A stretch of DNA of 64,000 nucleotides from positions 38,560,501 to 38,624,500 of the forward strand of contig NC_092672.1 of assembly GCF_964355755.1 (NCBI RefSeq), read 5' to 3'. The stretch is from Antedon mediterranea. Its lineage: Eukaryota; Echinodermata; Crinoidea; Comatulida; Antedonidae. Below the pieces are notes generated by a model, which was not told where the DNA came from, searched no databases, and saw nothing but the letters and a program-made list of their open reading frames with translations. Positions 52,512-64,000 of the stretch are shown piece after piece. The translations under genes were made by a program, and so were the position numbers. Position 1 is the first letter of the stretch. Every line of letters begins with the position of its first letter.

Positions 52512-53296
52512 ATGGAGTTTTTGTCAAACTGTTTCTTTCCAGAGGATGCAATAAAGGTAATAATACATGGTATCTGTTTTAATTTCATTAATAAATTTAG
52601 TAACACGTGCTTTACATGTTTACGATTTTTAAGCCTAATTTTTGTGTACGATGATGACATCATAACTATAGGCACAATTAAAGTCACATACGTTAGTGGT
52701 AATTAATGTATGAGAACATCTTCTACATTACATTGCGGAGTAGATATCATTGTATTGACTAATAGAGTCGATTATGATTATTACATGATCAAATTAAAGT
52801 ACGAAAGCAAAAACTAATTAAAATTTATTTATGTTTTCAGAAAATCGACGAAGAGAATAACATTACAAGTTCAGAACAAGAAGTAAGAACCAAAAACCAA
52901 GAAGAAACCGATCAACCATTTGAGAATCATCATGAAAATAACAATGAATTAAAATGGCGGGTAAAGGAAGAAGTTATCTTAAAACCAGACGATGATATTC
53001 GTTTGCACTACAAGACCTCTATGATAATTCCCCCCAATCCTGAGACTGAAGAAACCATGTACAAATCTGAAGTATTTTTCACTCCAAAGACAAATGATAC
53101 TTCTGAATATTCTACAACTGTGTTCATTTACCCTAAGGAATCTGACACAGAGGAAGCATTTATTGCACTAAACGAGGATTTAGTAGACTCAGTCGTGGAA
53201 ACACCACTTTATATCGACGTACCAGCGGTCAAACAAATGGACGAAATGGAGTGGACGTGGTCAAGAAGGATGTATGCCGCATTAGCACAACATTAG
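52512..53296 (+). CDS. Hypothetical acidic protein, 166 aa
   Basis: Exons are 52512-52556 and 52841-53296, both with good splice signals (AAG|GTAATA; TTTTCAG|AAA). The product begins MEFLSNCFFPEDAIKKIDEE. A Glu/Asn/Gln-rich stretch follows (about 20-50), then TSMIIPPNPETEETMYKSEV, a Thr/Ser-rich part and the end QMDEMEWTWSRRMYAALAQH. It is strongly acidic with no signal peptide or membrane segment. I do not recognise it. The exon may begin at an acceptor near 52440 (TTTTATAG), implying an upstream non-coding exon. It could be a lineage-specific gene. Confidence 0.6.
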
Positions 53297-54645
53297 AGTT
53301 CATTGGACGTTTATTGAAAAACACCTTCCCATAACTACCGATATTGTGTGCAGATTTTCTTGGTTTCCAAACATTAAAGTCTTTACGTTTATTTAAATTT
53401 TTATTGCATGCGTGTCTGTACATTCGCAATTGTTTTGTAGTCTTTTTACGGATACAACTTTAGAAATACCGTAATATTTTTATATATTGGTGAGATTTTA
53501 AGCATTAATTCGTTACTAATAATAACTATTTACTTAGGCCTTCAATGTTAAAAATCTTTACATGCACTGTATATCCGCCATTCCTCGTTGAATCCAATAA
53601 TTCGGTCTATGATAAATTTATTTTCTACAATAAAGCTCCGGACATCTATTCTTAATGCTGTAAAGAGACGATAGTCTTTTCTGTAAAATATTATGTTAAA
53701 TGTTAAATATATATTTTTTTAATAAGGGTGATCTACAGCATTGCTGATCATTAGGGACCTCCAGAGGTTCACAAGACCAACATATACACAAGATGCTCTA
53801 CATAAAAAAGTCTTTGGGAGTATACGTGGAGTTATAATTATTGTCCTTAGAAAAAATCCTGACAAATATATATTACAGTACAGTATGTCCTTATAATATG
53901 GAGTCTCAAAGTTTGGTTTTTACGCGTGACCTTTTGCCTGCTAATCTTTGGACCATGAATAAATGCTTTAAAATGCATTGAAATGCTTCCGTAATTACCG
54001 TTTATTTTCGCATGGAAGAACTTTGTAAAGGTTGCTTAACAATACTGCACTGGTAGTTAGCCTAGCATCACCATACATGTAGATATTGATAATGCTGATT
54101 AGTCTACTGTAATGATGATAGTTCAATGCTCTTAAGTTCCTACTAACAATACAAGTTAGCATGTACAGTATTTAAAACCACTTTAGCTACGCAGTGATGT
54201 TATATCATTTACCAAAACGGACAAAGTAGTGTCTGATTTTAGACAATTCTGATGTCATAAGAAATTATAAATTGAGCTGTAATTTAATGAAGTTTATTGA
54301 TTGATATTAAAATACATTTTATAAAAGCAATAACATGTTTTGTGGTTTATTTTCACTGTTTTGTTTTTAAAGGATCGAAGCGATTTTAATTACTGTATTC
54401 AGAAATACTGTTAAACATATTCTGTACTTTATACAAATACGATTATAGACTGTAGTGATTTTAAGATAGGGACATTTTCAGAAGTAGCACCGAGTTCGCA
54501 CTCCTTTAATAGCTGCAATGAAACTTTATATACTAGAATGTGCAGAATACTTTTTATTTAGTAAACTTTAAAATTATCTGGCCCTACCGCTGGTAATCAA
54601 AGTCAACAATGCATGGCAATAAACATTTTAATGTTTGAGATAATT
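53297..54645. other. 3' region of orphan gene and intergenic DNA
   Basis: A poly(A) signal AATAAA at about 53629-53634 could end the orphan gene. A minus-strand AATAAA at 54558-54553 could end the LIAT1-like gene. Nothing else is seen apart from AT-rich sequence. Confidence 0.4.
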
Positions 54646-55674
54646 TCATCTGTAGTAATTATCGCTCAGTGACAACTCTCTTGCAAATTGAAGAATTCCC
54701 TCTTTGTCTTGACGTTTTTTCATCGAATCTACAAGATATCGTTTTCTTCTGTTCAGTTTATAAGTCTGTATTCTATATTTTTCTTTTTCTTCATCTGAGA
54801 GTTCATTCTCCCAACGCAAGCTTTCATTAATTTTCACAACAACATCTGAAATGTCTGAATCAGAAGACGATGACGTTGAATCCTTGTCCTGCTGTTTGGA
54901 TGTGTAGTTTAAGGTCAAATTTACAAAAGGTGATTTCGGAGACGTGTCGGCGCACACAACCCCCTTTGGTGAGGATACGCTGTCATAATTTGGTGAGGGT
55001 AAAATTCCTCTTGCTGGGATTAAGGAACCGTTATTAATGAGGTCACCTGTTGTGGTTAAGTTTAGGCTACCACTGATTGCCCTCAAAGTTATTGCTTTGC
55101 CTATGCAAAGACCTTTTCTATTTCGAGCAACCTGAGGTGATTTTGATTTTGTAATACTAGATTTCCTTTCTTTGGATTTACGAGGTTTTGTGCCATTTTT
55201 AGCATTCTCACTCTTTGGTAGCTTTCTACGTACTGCAAAAACAATATTTTGTTATTAATAATAAAAATTATCAGAATAGATAGGCCTATTCTACATATTT
55301 TTACTTTACTAACAATTAATATTAATAAATATAATTAATTTATATAGATAGGCATAGCTATTCTTGTCGACGTGAAAAACGGTGTGTACTATTTAATATC
55401 ATTATACTGAATGACCACCTAAATATACATACTACAGTACTAGTCTATACTCTAAATATATAGACTAGGCCTAGGCCTACTCTAGATTTTGAACTTTACC
55501 TGCATCGATGGCGCTGTCGGAGTTGGTTTCTCCCTCCGGAGTACCAACAGATGATTTTCCACTAGGCCTACGCTTGGTGGAGTCTTTGCTCTTGGGTTTT
55601 TTACGTTTTTTCGTTTTCTTCCCTTTATCTCCAGAACTGGAAAACTTCCGAGAGGTTACTGGTTTTTCATCCAT
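54646..55674 (-). CDS. LIAT1: LIAT1-like protein (ligand of ATE1)
   Basis: Minus-strand exons are 55674-55500 and 55232-54646, giving 253 residues. The N-terminus is a dense Lys/Arg/Ser block (GKKTKKRKKPKSKDSTKRRP, about residues 18-40; a second at 60-95), suited to nuclear or nucleolar targeting. A Ser/Pro-rich middle follows. The conserved C-terminal module reads VVVKINESLRWENELSDEE, IQTYKLNRRKRYLVDSM. NESLRW...YKLNRRKRY is the core of the LIAT1 domain, through which vertebrate LIAT1 binds the arginyl-transferase ATE1. Expansion by tandem repeats seen in primates is absent. The family assignment rests on this motif from memory. It is head-to-head with EXO5. Confidence 0.75.
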
Positions 55675-56769
55675 ATTTCAGGCTGTATTCTACCGGAATC
55701 TGCCCATATATAATGGCTTAAATTATACAAATTACTGTAATCATATTTTTTTATGTTCGAAATGTCGTGTGTTTATGTAGTTCACAAAACCTCTCAACCG
55801 TATCCGCATTATCAATCGCCTTGGTGATCGATGATCTGATTGGCCGGTAATTGATTGGCAGCTTCTGCTGCTGCAGCGCTTTTTCCGGGGGACGGATGGA
55901 TATATGGGATCGGTTTCCTTAATTTTGCGGAAGAAAAGAAGCGGGAGATTGGAGAATTGTGTTGTTGTGCTAAACAATCACCCCCTCAAATTGGCAATAC
56001 CTGTGGTAAAACATGGTAGGTTGTTGAGATCTCTCATTCTCCTGGTTGTTTGGGATCACTAGATCTTTTTTTTAGACTGGCATGGTGGTGGTGAACAGAC
56101 TACTACTAGCCAACTGTGCCGCCTACACACCATCATGATTGACATGACAGTACAGTACAGTAATAATACGTCGGTACCGTGTAGGCTGGTCCATTGATTG
56201 ATAGATACAAAATAACAGTCAGTAATCAGATTCTGTACTTGCTTGATACTTGCTTTCATGATACTTGCTTGATGTTATGGGTCGGTTAGAAAGCTAAATA
56301 TAGCTTATATGACCCTTCTTGTCTTCGTATGACTCCGGGCTCCGGGTGTACACATAATGTTCCAAAGTGATTATAAATATGAAAAGGTAAACTTGCAGTC
56401 AAGGGACTTCCAATGACCATTGAGGAGTGACTTGAACAGATTTAAATTTGGAGCTTTTACAACATTAGATGGTAAGTTATTCCACAACTCTACAACTGAA
56501 GGAAAACTTCCTGGAATTAAGCCTAAACTTGTTTTTATTTAGCTTGTATTCATGACCTCTAGTTCCATGACAATCAACAAATGTAAAAAACTTTCTGCAC
56601 TCAATAGCGTCAAGACCATTTATAATTCTGAAGATTTGGATCATATCCGCTCTTAATCGTCTGTACTCCAGTGTAGGTAAACCCAAAAACTTCAATCTAT
56701 ACGGATATGCCAAATGTTTTATTAAAAAATAAAAATAAATAAAATAACTTTTTATTTTCTTTTTTTAAG
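55675..56769. promoter_or_regulatory. Divergent region LIAT1/EXO5
   Basis: The gap between the LIAT1 start and the first certain EXO5 coding exon must contain both promoters and the EXO5 5' exon. GC-rich sequence at 55860-55950 and a possible donor near 56010 (CTGTG|GTAAAA) are candidates for EXO5 exon 1. A LINE fragment occupies 56370-56715. Confidence 0.4.
56370..56715 (-). mobile_element. LINE ORF2 C-terminal fragment
   Basis: On the minus strand: YRRLRADMIQIFRIINGLD, FFTFVDCHGTRGHEYKL, then after a frame change ELWNNLPSNVVKAPNLNLFK and SLLNGHWKSLDC followed by a stop. This is the ORF2 C-terminal tail of a CR1/Rex-like non-LTR element. It sits directly before the EXO5 coding exon at 56770. 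Confidence 0.75.
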
Positions 56770-58490
56770 GAAGTTGATATTCCACACTCACAATCTTCCA
56801 CAGTGTTAGAGTATCCACCACAAAGTGGCACATCTTCATCAGAAGGACTATGGGATGACCTCAGTGATGATGCTCTTTTGCAGATGATCGAGCAGTCCTC
56901 CACAGATGATGGTTGCCACAACAACTTGGTTGATCAAGCTCTTTCGAAGGACAGAAAGATGTTAAAATTGAAAGTAGAAGAAACAGAGATTAAGATTACA
57001 AAGCAGAAAAGCCATGGTTCTGACAAAAAAGAAATTTCACTTCACCAATTTGTAAATGTTTTCAACAATCCCAAAGACAGCATATATAGTGGAAATGGAA
57101 GCTTGAAGTCCACATCTGAAACCAATTTAAAATGTGATAGCGAGACTGGTAAAGGTGGTCTAACTAGTGACCTTATTAGTAATCATAAAATTGATGATGC
57201 CTCTGGCAACAAATCATCTTCTCTAAAATATCTTGCATCTGAAGTAAAGCTTGATGAAGGTAATTTGAAAAGAGCAGTTTGTGAAAGTAATCCAGGAACA
57301 TCTAAAAATGAATGCGTCAACAAATCAGAGATGAGTCGACCATCTAAAGAGATCACAGTCACAGAATCACCACCAGCAAAAAAAAACAGGGTATTCACAC
57401 CATTTCAGTTATTCCGTGGCAAATACCTAAATGTAACAGATCTGACATCACAAGCTTGGTGTGAACAGGAACTTGTGTACACGTTTACTAGAATTCCAAC
57501 GGTTGAAGTTGACTCAAGTGGTCTTAAGGCGGGGTCAAGTATACATTTGGCACGAGGTACACAAAATATTATGTATTACAGTAACACACATTTCATTACT
57601 CAGAATATTTCATTTGTATTTATATTTTATCAATGTATGTTGTTGTATCATGGATTAATGATTCCATGGTTGTATTATGTAGTTTCTGTATATACATCGT
57701 CAAAGAGCTTATGTTTTATTTCTATTTTATAGAACTTGAAGTTCACGATATAAAAACTGTATCTGTTACTTCACGGGAGGATAGCTTTGGTATCAAGTTA
57801 CTCAACATGTTGACATCTATAACTGCTCTTTCATCTGGATTATCTGATATCATCCGGGAATTACCGGTGTTTGGAGAACTACCAAACTCCAGCATGTTTG
57901 TGAGTGGTATCATCGATGAAATTGGATACAATAAACAGGGCGAGCTAGAACTAGTTGAGTTGAAGACAAGAAAAATGCAAAGAGCACCCTCAAAAGCTCA
58001 GCATAAGACGCACTCTTTACAAGTTATGATTTATAAGTATCTCTTTGATGCTCTTGTTAAGGGAAGCTTATCCCGAGATACAATTCTAACACATTTGAGC
58101 TTGGACCCAGACAAACCACTAGGGAAGGCTGTTTTAGACCATGGTAAAACACGTGGCTTGGAATGTAGTCTTTTTGGTGAACTTCTTGATGTTGTCCTCT
58201 TACGCTTCCAATTCTCTGACTTGCCTCTCATTGATTCACTCAAATTAGAATATTGTTACCAAGCAACATGTGCATCATTTGCAAGCAAGCATGTAGAGAT
58301 GAATGCTGATTGGTTAGATAAAACATTGAAGCATTATTTAAAGTTTTGGAATGGGGAGCGTGAGCCTGAAGGGGTTGACGTAGAGGAAGCTTGGAAGTGT
58401 GGATTTTGTGCGTATTATGATGGTTGCGAATGGGTTGAAAAGAAAACCAAACAGTTGACACTTACAAATAAATTAAACAATTCATTGTAA
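56770..58490 (+). CDS. EXO5: Exonuclease V (EXO5/DEM1), Fe-S PD-(D/E)XK nuclease
   Basis: Exons 56770-57556 and 57733-58490 encode 514 residues. The true start is unclear: an in-frame stop lies just upstream of 56770, so either a 5' exon exists or translation starts at the ATG at 56884 (476 residues). Human EXO5 is 373, so the N-terminal region (acidic, Ser/Lys-rich, no clear domain) is long. The nuclease core is clear: YLNVTDLTSQAWCEQELVY (first Fe-S cysteine), IHLARELEVHD, SGIIDEIGY (metal-binding Asp) and ELVELKTRK (E-x-K). The C-terminal CGFCAYYDGCEW supplies three more cysteines. EXO5 resects single-stranded DNA ends in interstrand-crosslink and replication-fork repair. A poly(A) signal lies at 58810. 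Confidence 0.93.
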
Positions 58491-59400
58491 ATATAAATGT
58501 AATGTACATCAGGTCTAGTGTAGATATATAAAAAGGTAAATTATACATTGACTTTTTACCTAATATTATGAGATCCTCTCATAACGTTAGATTTTGAGGA
58601 TTGATTGAGGGTGGGTGCGCATTGAATCAGAAATTTTTTAAACTATTGTTTTTATATTTTATACGTATTTTTATATGTGCTGATTAATTGTAATTAAAAT
58701 GTATAAAATAATGTTATTATGCCCTAAATTTTAACTGCTGTATTTATAATTTGTTCTGTAAATTACTAATATTATTTTTGTAATTGTACAGTATTTCAAA
58801 TTTGTAAAAAATAAACTCTTCCTTATCTGTAATAAATACTACAGCACATCAGTACAGTACTTTTCAAAAATGTCTCTGCTGCCCTCTATTTATTCAAAAA
58901 GGGATTTCCCCTTTAATTGTGCTTGTCGTTCATCACACCGAGAGGGTACATGTGTTTTGATCAAAAAGGTAACTACCGGTACGTAACAACAACGGGCGTA
59001 ACAATAGTTTACATTTTAAATAGTAGATTTTATGTGTAGTATGCATATACTGTAATGCAAAGTAAATTGAACAGGCGTTTACATGAACTGAAATACTGTA
59101 TTAACTAGGCCTACTACTCAGCTCTAGCTAGACCCCGACCCCGGCTGAACTCGATGTGATCGGCTACTACCGTGGCAATATATGTGTGTCAATACAGCAG
59201 GTCCCGGAGGCCTAGCCAAACAAAGACCTATTTGTTATAAATTTGCCTGAAGGACAATTTCCCTAGCTTAGCTATTACTAGACTCAATAATATAAATAAT
59301 GCTGTCTATTATTTTCAGTACAGTATATTTTATTATAATTATTATTAGATAAGTTTAAAATACTGTTTTAGAATTTAGCAGTACACAGAAATTTTAAAAA

Positions 59401-62288
59401 ATGATGGAAGAGGAGTTCAAAGTGGTAAAGAGAAAGAAAAAAAAGGGAAAAACAAGTAAATTATTTAGACAGACTAATAATGATGGAAAACCGCTAACAT
59501 CTTGTGTAGAAGATGAAGTTGATGTTGAGAAGGTGATGTCTAGGCTTGATGTATGCAGGTGAGTATGATATACATTTCTGTATAATAAAATTAAGATCTT
59601 AAATTACATTGATGAGATATGAGCCTACTCAAGGATTATGTTTTTTTAATTCAGAAAAGAACTTGAAGGAAGTTGCTTTTGGAACAATCTAAAAGGTCAG
59701 TTCACATTCATATTGGAATAAAATTAGAATTTGTGTGTTCTTCTTGCACATGCAATCATCAAACTACTAAACCAGTAGTTCCATGCATGGCGTATTTTCC
59801 AGGCGTACCTCTCCTAATATATAGTTTTAGCTTGTGGGCTATATTGGGACCAATATTTTGACAACCTTGAAAACTAAGGACTCTTTCTCAAGTATTTGTA
59901 CCATCATAAAATAAAGAGATGTTGATAAAATACAATTCACTTACTATCTTGTGCTTATTATCAAATTACAGAATTGGTGGCAAGAGCTGTACAATTAGGC
60001 ACAAATTCATACAAAATAAAGAATGCAACAAATTGTTTTCATATCAAGAAGGCAACCCCCAATATCAAAGATGCAATAGGTCCTACAAACACTGCAGAAG
60101 ATAGCTGTGGAGTGATAAATCAACATAAAATAGACCATATATCAGCAGATGATGTAAGTTTGGACTGCAAACTTAAGAGAACTGAAGTAGAGGATAAATC
60201 AGAAGATGAAATGAATGATTGTGCTACTAAAATTGATAGTATTGTTTGTTACGGGCTTGGTAACTTTGTTTCCTGCATCAATGCTAGATATCAGCTGTCA
60301 TTGTTGCTGCTTATTGTCCATCATTTCAAGGTAAATTATGCAGTTGACTTCTTCTTTATGGAAAACTGAACTACTACTGTACATCCAAGACTCCTTTAAC
60401 ATACTGAACATCTTCTCGGATAATGACTATAAACTGTAGGTCCAATGTACACATCTAGCTTATGTGCACTTTAAAGAACCTAGTACATCTTCCAAGACTA
60501 GTAGGGATTACCCTGGTGTACTAGTACACTCACAGCCACTGATCATAACAAATCTGTAAGGGTTCGAGGCTCACTCGCTCCATGGTTCTGGTGGTAGAAC
60601 AAGTCTTGTCAGATAAGAACTATAAACCGTAGGTCCAGTGTACACAGTTTGTCCGTGTTCACTTTAAAGAACCCAGTTCATTATTTGAACTGGTTCAAAG
60701 AATAGCTGTTGTATCAGAAGGATTACCTATCTGATAATAGGACAGTGATTAATTTACTATTGGTAATCCTTGGCCACATGTGTCTGAATACATCAAATAA
60801 AAATAAAATAAAAAATGTTTGTTATAATGTTTCTAGTAATTTGAAAATGTTACATTTCGTTCTATTATTACAGATACCGCCCTCTATGTGTTATTGTTAT
60901 GATCCTGTGTTTACAAACACTGAACGTTCTATTCTGACGCAATATGGTTTGTCATGTTTGGAATTAAATGAGGTAAAACAAGTGTGCTTAACACCAGTAC
61001 TAAAGTTTAAGTCTACCTTGAGGAATTTAAGCTCCATCCTCAGAGTTATTTGAAAACATTACTGTATAGAATACTATATCCAAATTCTAAAATGTCATGA
61101 TAAAAAATTGCCAGTGTATTTTACAAATAAAAAATGATAGTATGTAGTACTTTATTTAACAGAGCATAATAATAACAACAGTGATATTTATATAGTATTA
61201 TTATGATGTTAATTTTAATTTAAAGGAAGGAAAAAGAAGAGTTGAGAAGTTGACATTTTTTTACATGCCCCATTGTGGCAAACCACTCTACAACAACCTC
61301 TTATGGAGTAATTGGGGGAATTCCCTCGCCAATTTACTCATCTTTGGCAACAGTTTCAAGAATATCGAAGAAAGGTTAGTTTGTAGATTGTAACTGGCAG
61401 ATTTTTTATATCTAGCTCAAAAGAGGTGGTTAATACCTTTGTCCAATCTAAGCAACTTTGGGTCAGAAGTTTTTTCATGATTCACAGACTGTGCTGTTCT
61501 ATTGATAAATTATCTCTCAACTGGATATTGCTATACAGATTATATAATATTATTATTATATACTTTTTATTCAAAAACAATATGGTAATGTTACAGCTTG
61601 TGGCCAATGGCCAGATTGTGTGTAACATTTTAATACAAGCTTTTAAAAATATTTAAAAAATATATAAAGTACATAAAAAGTTCATTGTAGCAATTGGTGT
61701 TGCTGTCTAAGTTTCCAGGCAAATTACCTCTGACCTGATTTTGGCGTAGAGACTAGATTATTACTTGTAGCCATTTTGTTTCTAGGTTTCCAAGCAAGCT
61801 CTTAGAAGAGGAAGTGCCATACATCAAAGCTGTATCCTTCATTTTATTAAACATAGAATTTGTATATTTTTAGTGGAACATCAACGAGAAATATTAATGA
61901 TGTCTTGAAAGTGTTCCAACAAATATTCGATTTGTGTGTAGTATTTAATGAAATATTGCGCACATCAGCCAACTGCACTGCATGGCTTTTATAGGTGTCT
62001 GTATTATCTGGGCACTGGCACCCAACATTAGCAGAAAAACATTTTACACAGTGCCAAGATTTTTTTTATTGTGCATTTCTTCTTAATGCTATATTTCAGA
62101 TTTTACCGTTCACACAACAACTTGATGTAGAAAACAACTTTAAATTTCTGGACATTTTTAATGACATTGCCGTTCATTTCTTTCCTGCTTCTTCCCTTCA
62201 ACAGGCGCCCTCTATTACGTGGCAATCTGCAAAGGAGCCTAACTATTCCAACATAACAGATGCTGAAATAATTTTCAAGAAATCTTAA
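59401..62288 (+). CDS. SRRD: SRR1-like protein SRRD
   Basis: Exons are 59401-59558, 59655-59695, 59972-60330, 60874-60972, 61226-61374, 61786-61831 and 62100-62288, giving 346 residues (human SRRD 339). The N-terminus is Lys-rich (FKVVKRKKKKGKTSK) and an acidic insert spans about 80-165. The SRR1 domain has SIVCYGLGNFVSCINARYQL, YDPVFTNTERSILTQYGL, FYMPHCGKPLYNNLLWSNW and LDIFNDIAVHFFP. SRR1 proteins affect circadian transcription and heme synthesis regulation in plants, yeast and mammals. An in-frame alternative acceptor at 61995 would insert 35 residues (SVLSGHWHPTLAEKHFTQC...). The shorter form better matches family length. Confidence 0.9.
60410..60690. repeat. Duplicated dispersed repeat (TATAAACYGTAGGTCC)
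   Basis: Two related blocks, near 60425-60485 and 60615-60680, share ACTATAAACTGTAGGTCCA (or CCGTAGG), GTACACA and CACTTTAAAGAACC. The stretch between has a B-box-like GGGTTCGAGGCTCAC at 60558. It looks like a composite SINE-type repeat in SRRD intron 3. Confidence 0.5.
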
Positions 62289-64000
62289 TAAGTATGGCTG
62301 CTAGGACTTTATCGTATACTTAAGTGGAGCAATAACCATTGAAAAGTGAATCAGGGAAGAGTTAAATTACATTGTAATGATTCAAGTGAATCAAGTCTTC
62401 AAACTTCAAAAATAAATTATGCAATAGTGAATGTACAATGTCCATACTGAATACATTGAATCTGAAAATAATAAATGTGCCTGCAATGTATCACTGTTTT
62501 TACACTCTACACATTTGTACGTCCTCCATCTTAATTTGTATGTCCTCCATCTTAATTTGTATTTTATGTTTGTTATGATGGAAATAAAGATCTTGATTGA
62601 TTCTAACAATTTGTGCTGTATTTAAAACAATTCAAGGCAACAGATAGTTTAAAAGTGCTAACAATTTAGAGTACCTACATTGAATTATATATATTGAATA
62701 AATAATATTAATACTGTAGTCAGCCGAGTCCAAGAGGACCCTCTACCATCCATGTCATTTACATGAATTTGTTTATCAATAAACTCGACTTGAATTTAGT
62801 AATTCTACATCCAACAGACGACACATTTCTTTTTTAAAGCAGAAAGAACTTGTTTAGATGTGATCGTCAAATACCACACACAAATGTTAAGCCATGCATG
62901 CCTAAAGAGGTCTAAAGCTAAGCCCTCCTAGCTGCTAGCTAGGAGCTCAAACAGAACATACCTTCTGATTTCCGAGTTTGCCAGTATCTATTGCATGATA
63001 ATAACCTTCTATAAGTTAATATTTGGAGACTGTCATCCCTTCACTTTCTATATAAACTATTCAAAAAAATCATTAAAATGAAAATTATATTTCCAGTGCG
63101 CGTGAATCGTGCTCCGTTAGACAATCGAGAATGCATTCAACTTTTTTAGTCATCTGCAACTTCACAAAATCTCAGTTCACTGATTGGTTAAATCTTTAGA
63201 AATCCAACACACGTCAGACATAGAGATGGACTCTGCTGGGAGGAAACAGATTGGAAAAGAAGTTGAACAGCGCCCCCAGCCCCGAGTGCCAATATAACAA
63301 CATTTCAACATTTAAACTTAATACAGTACACACGAATACAATGTGGAATTTGGAACTTTAATTTTTTAATTAAATCATACAAATTCAGATCACCTCACAA
63401 ATTATAAAACCTGCCTTTATTTTTTTTTTTAAAGAATAAAAACAATGCAATATATATTATGTTATTATATTATTTTAAGCTGATAACAATAAGCATTATT
63501 GTCTCAATTTTAAGTTATACCTTTTTAGTTACAGTATGTTTTCTGTTTTAAACTGACCAACTATGATATGAAGAACAAAAAATAAAAGATTTTAACTCAC
63601 AACATTACAAACCAACTGCAGTAAATGTTTCTCAATTAAAATAGTATTTGCATAGCACCTTCTAAAACACAAAAGAGCTCACTTTTAAAAATCTAAGGTA
63701 AATAAAATTGCGTTTTCATAATGCAAAACATTCTAATACAGATGAACAACCAAATATTGAATCTCGATTTCTCTTTTTATGAGTTTGAATTATTCACTAT
63801 TTTTAGTTGGGTCTGTTGACATTATGGTATCTGTGAATTAAAAAAAAAAAAAAAAAACAGATTTCTACTCACAATTGATAACAATACACCCTGGTATAAA
63901 TACAGGCTTATACATAGTTATGTCTATAGGATTGCATTTGCCTATTTCATAACAAAATAATAATTTCAGTTTTTCTAAATAGTTGCAATAAATAAATGTT
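62289..64000. other. SRRD 3' end and gene-poor terminal region
   Basis: AATAAA at 62583-62588 is the likely SRRD poly(A) signal, preceded by a doubled GTCCTCCATCTTAATTTGTA (62520-62560). Beyond it I see a LINE-like tail near 62745-62800 (AATAAACTCGACTTGAATTT) and a more GC-rich patch at 63095-63300 that could be a promoter for a gene beyond the window. No coding exon is supported. Confidence 0.4.

Overview
This is a 64 kb stretch of an animal nuclear genome: AT-rich, with compact multi-exon genes, GT-AG introns, and many small DNA-transposon and retroelement remnants. All recognisable proteins are conserved bilaterian genes (SANBR, SNRPD3, DPH1, GLE1, NUP88, AIP, LIAT1-like, EXO5, SRRD). Protein lengths and gene set fit an invertebrate deuterostome, most likely an echinoderm. 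That placement is inference: no species marker was tested. Exon structures were built by hand from splice consensus, reading-frame continuity and remembered family sequence. Frames close without leftover bases in every complete model.

Layout. 1-3500 is repeat-rich intergenic DNA (palindromic satellite, CTAGGCCTA-rich DNA, a LINE 3' end). SANBR (+, 3547-10701) converges on SNRPD3 (-, 11386-12086). SNRPD3 is head-to-head with DPH1 (+, 12443-18556). DPH1 converges on GLE1 (-, 18989-31458) with nearly touching poly(A) signals. Only about 130 bp upstream of GLE1 ends a same-strand 349-aa gene I cannot name (-, 31589-33845). That gene is head-to-head with NUP88 (+, 34604-46413). AIP (-, 47778-49640) follows, then a small acidic orphan gene (+, 52512-53296), a LIAT1-like gene (-, 54646-55674), EXO5 (+, about 56770-58490) and SRRD (+, 59401-62288). 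The last 1.7 kb has no gene I can support.

Functional themes. GLE1 and NUP88 both act at the cytoplasmic face of the nuclear pore in mRNA export and flank the unnamed gene. SNRPD3 and DPH1 share a 356-bp putative bidirectional promoter. EXO5 is a Fe-S DNA nuclease and DPH1 a Fe-S enzyme of translation-factor modification.

Mobile DNA. The introns hold several elements with ends visible at base level. They include a 3.5-kb TIR transposon with a 3-bp TSD, a degraded XPG-like/CXC-domain gene and a neighbouring empty-site copy, and a 1.9-kb long-TIR element with a 9-bp TSD and an internal LINE fragment. There is also a hAT-like MITE with a perfect 8-bp TSD and two TTAA-flanked elements. A hairpin MITE family has ten copies in the window. 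A minisatellite in NUP88 intron 2 carries a splice donor-like and an acceptor-like site in each unit. I found no convincing wholly new biological system. The strongest leads are the tight unnamed-gene/GLE1 junction, the splice-site minisatellite and the Academ-like transposon.
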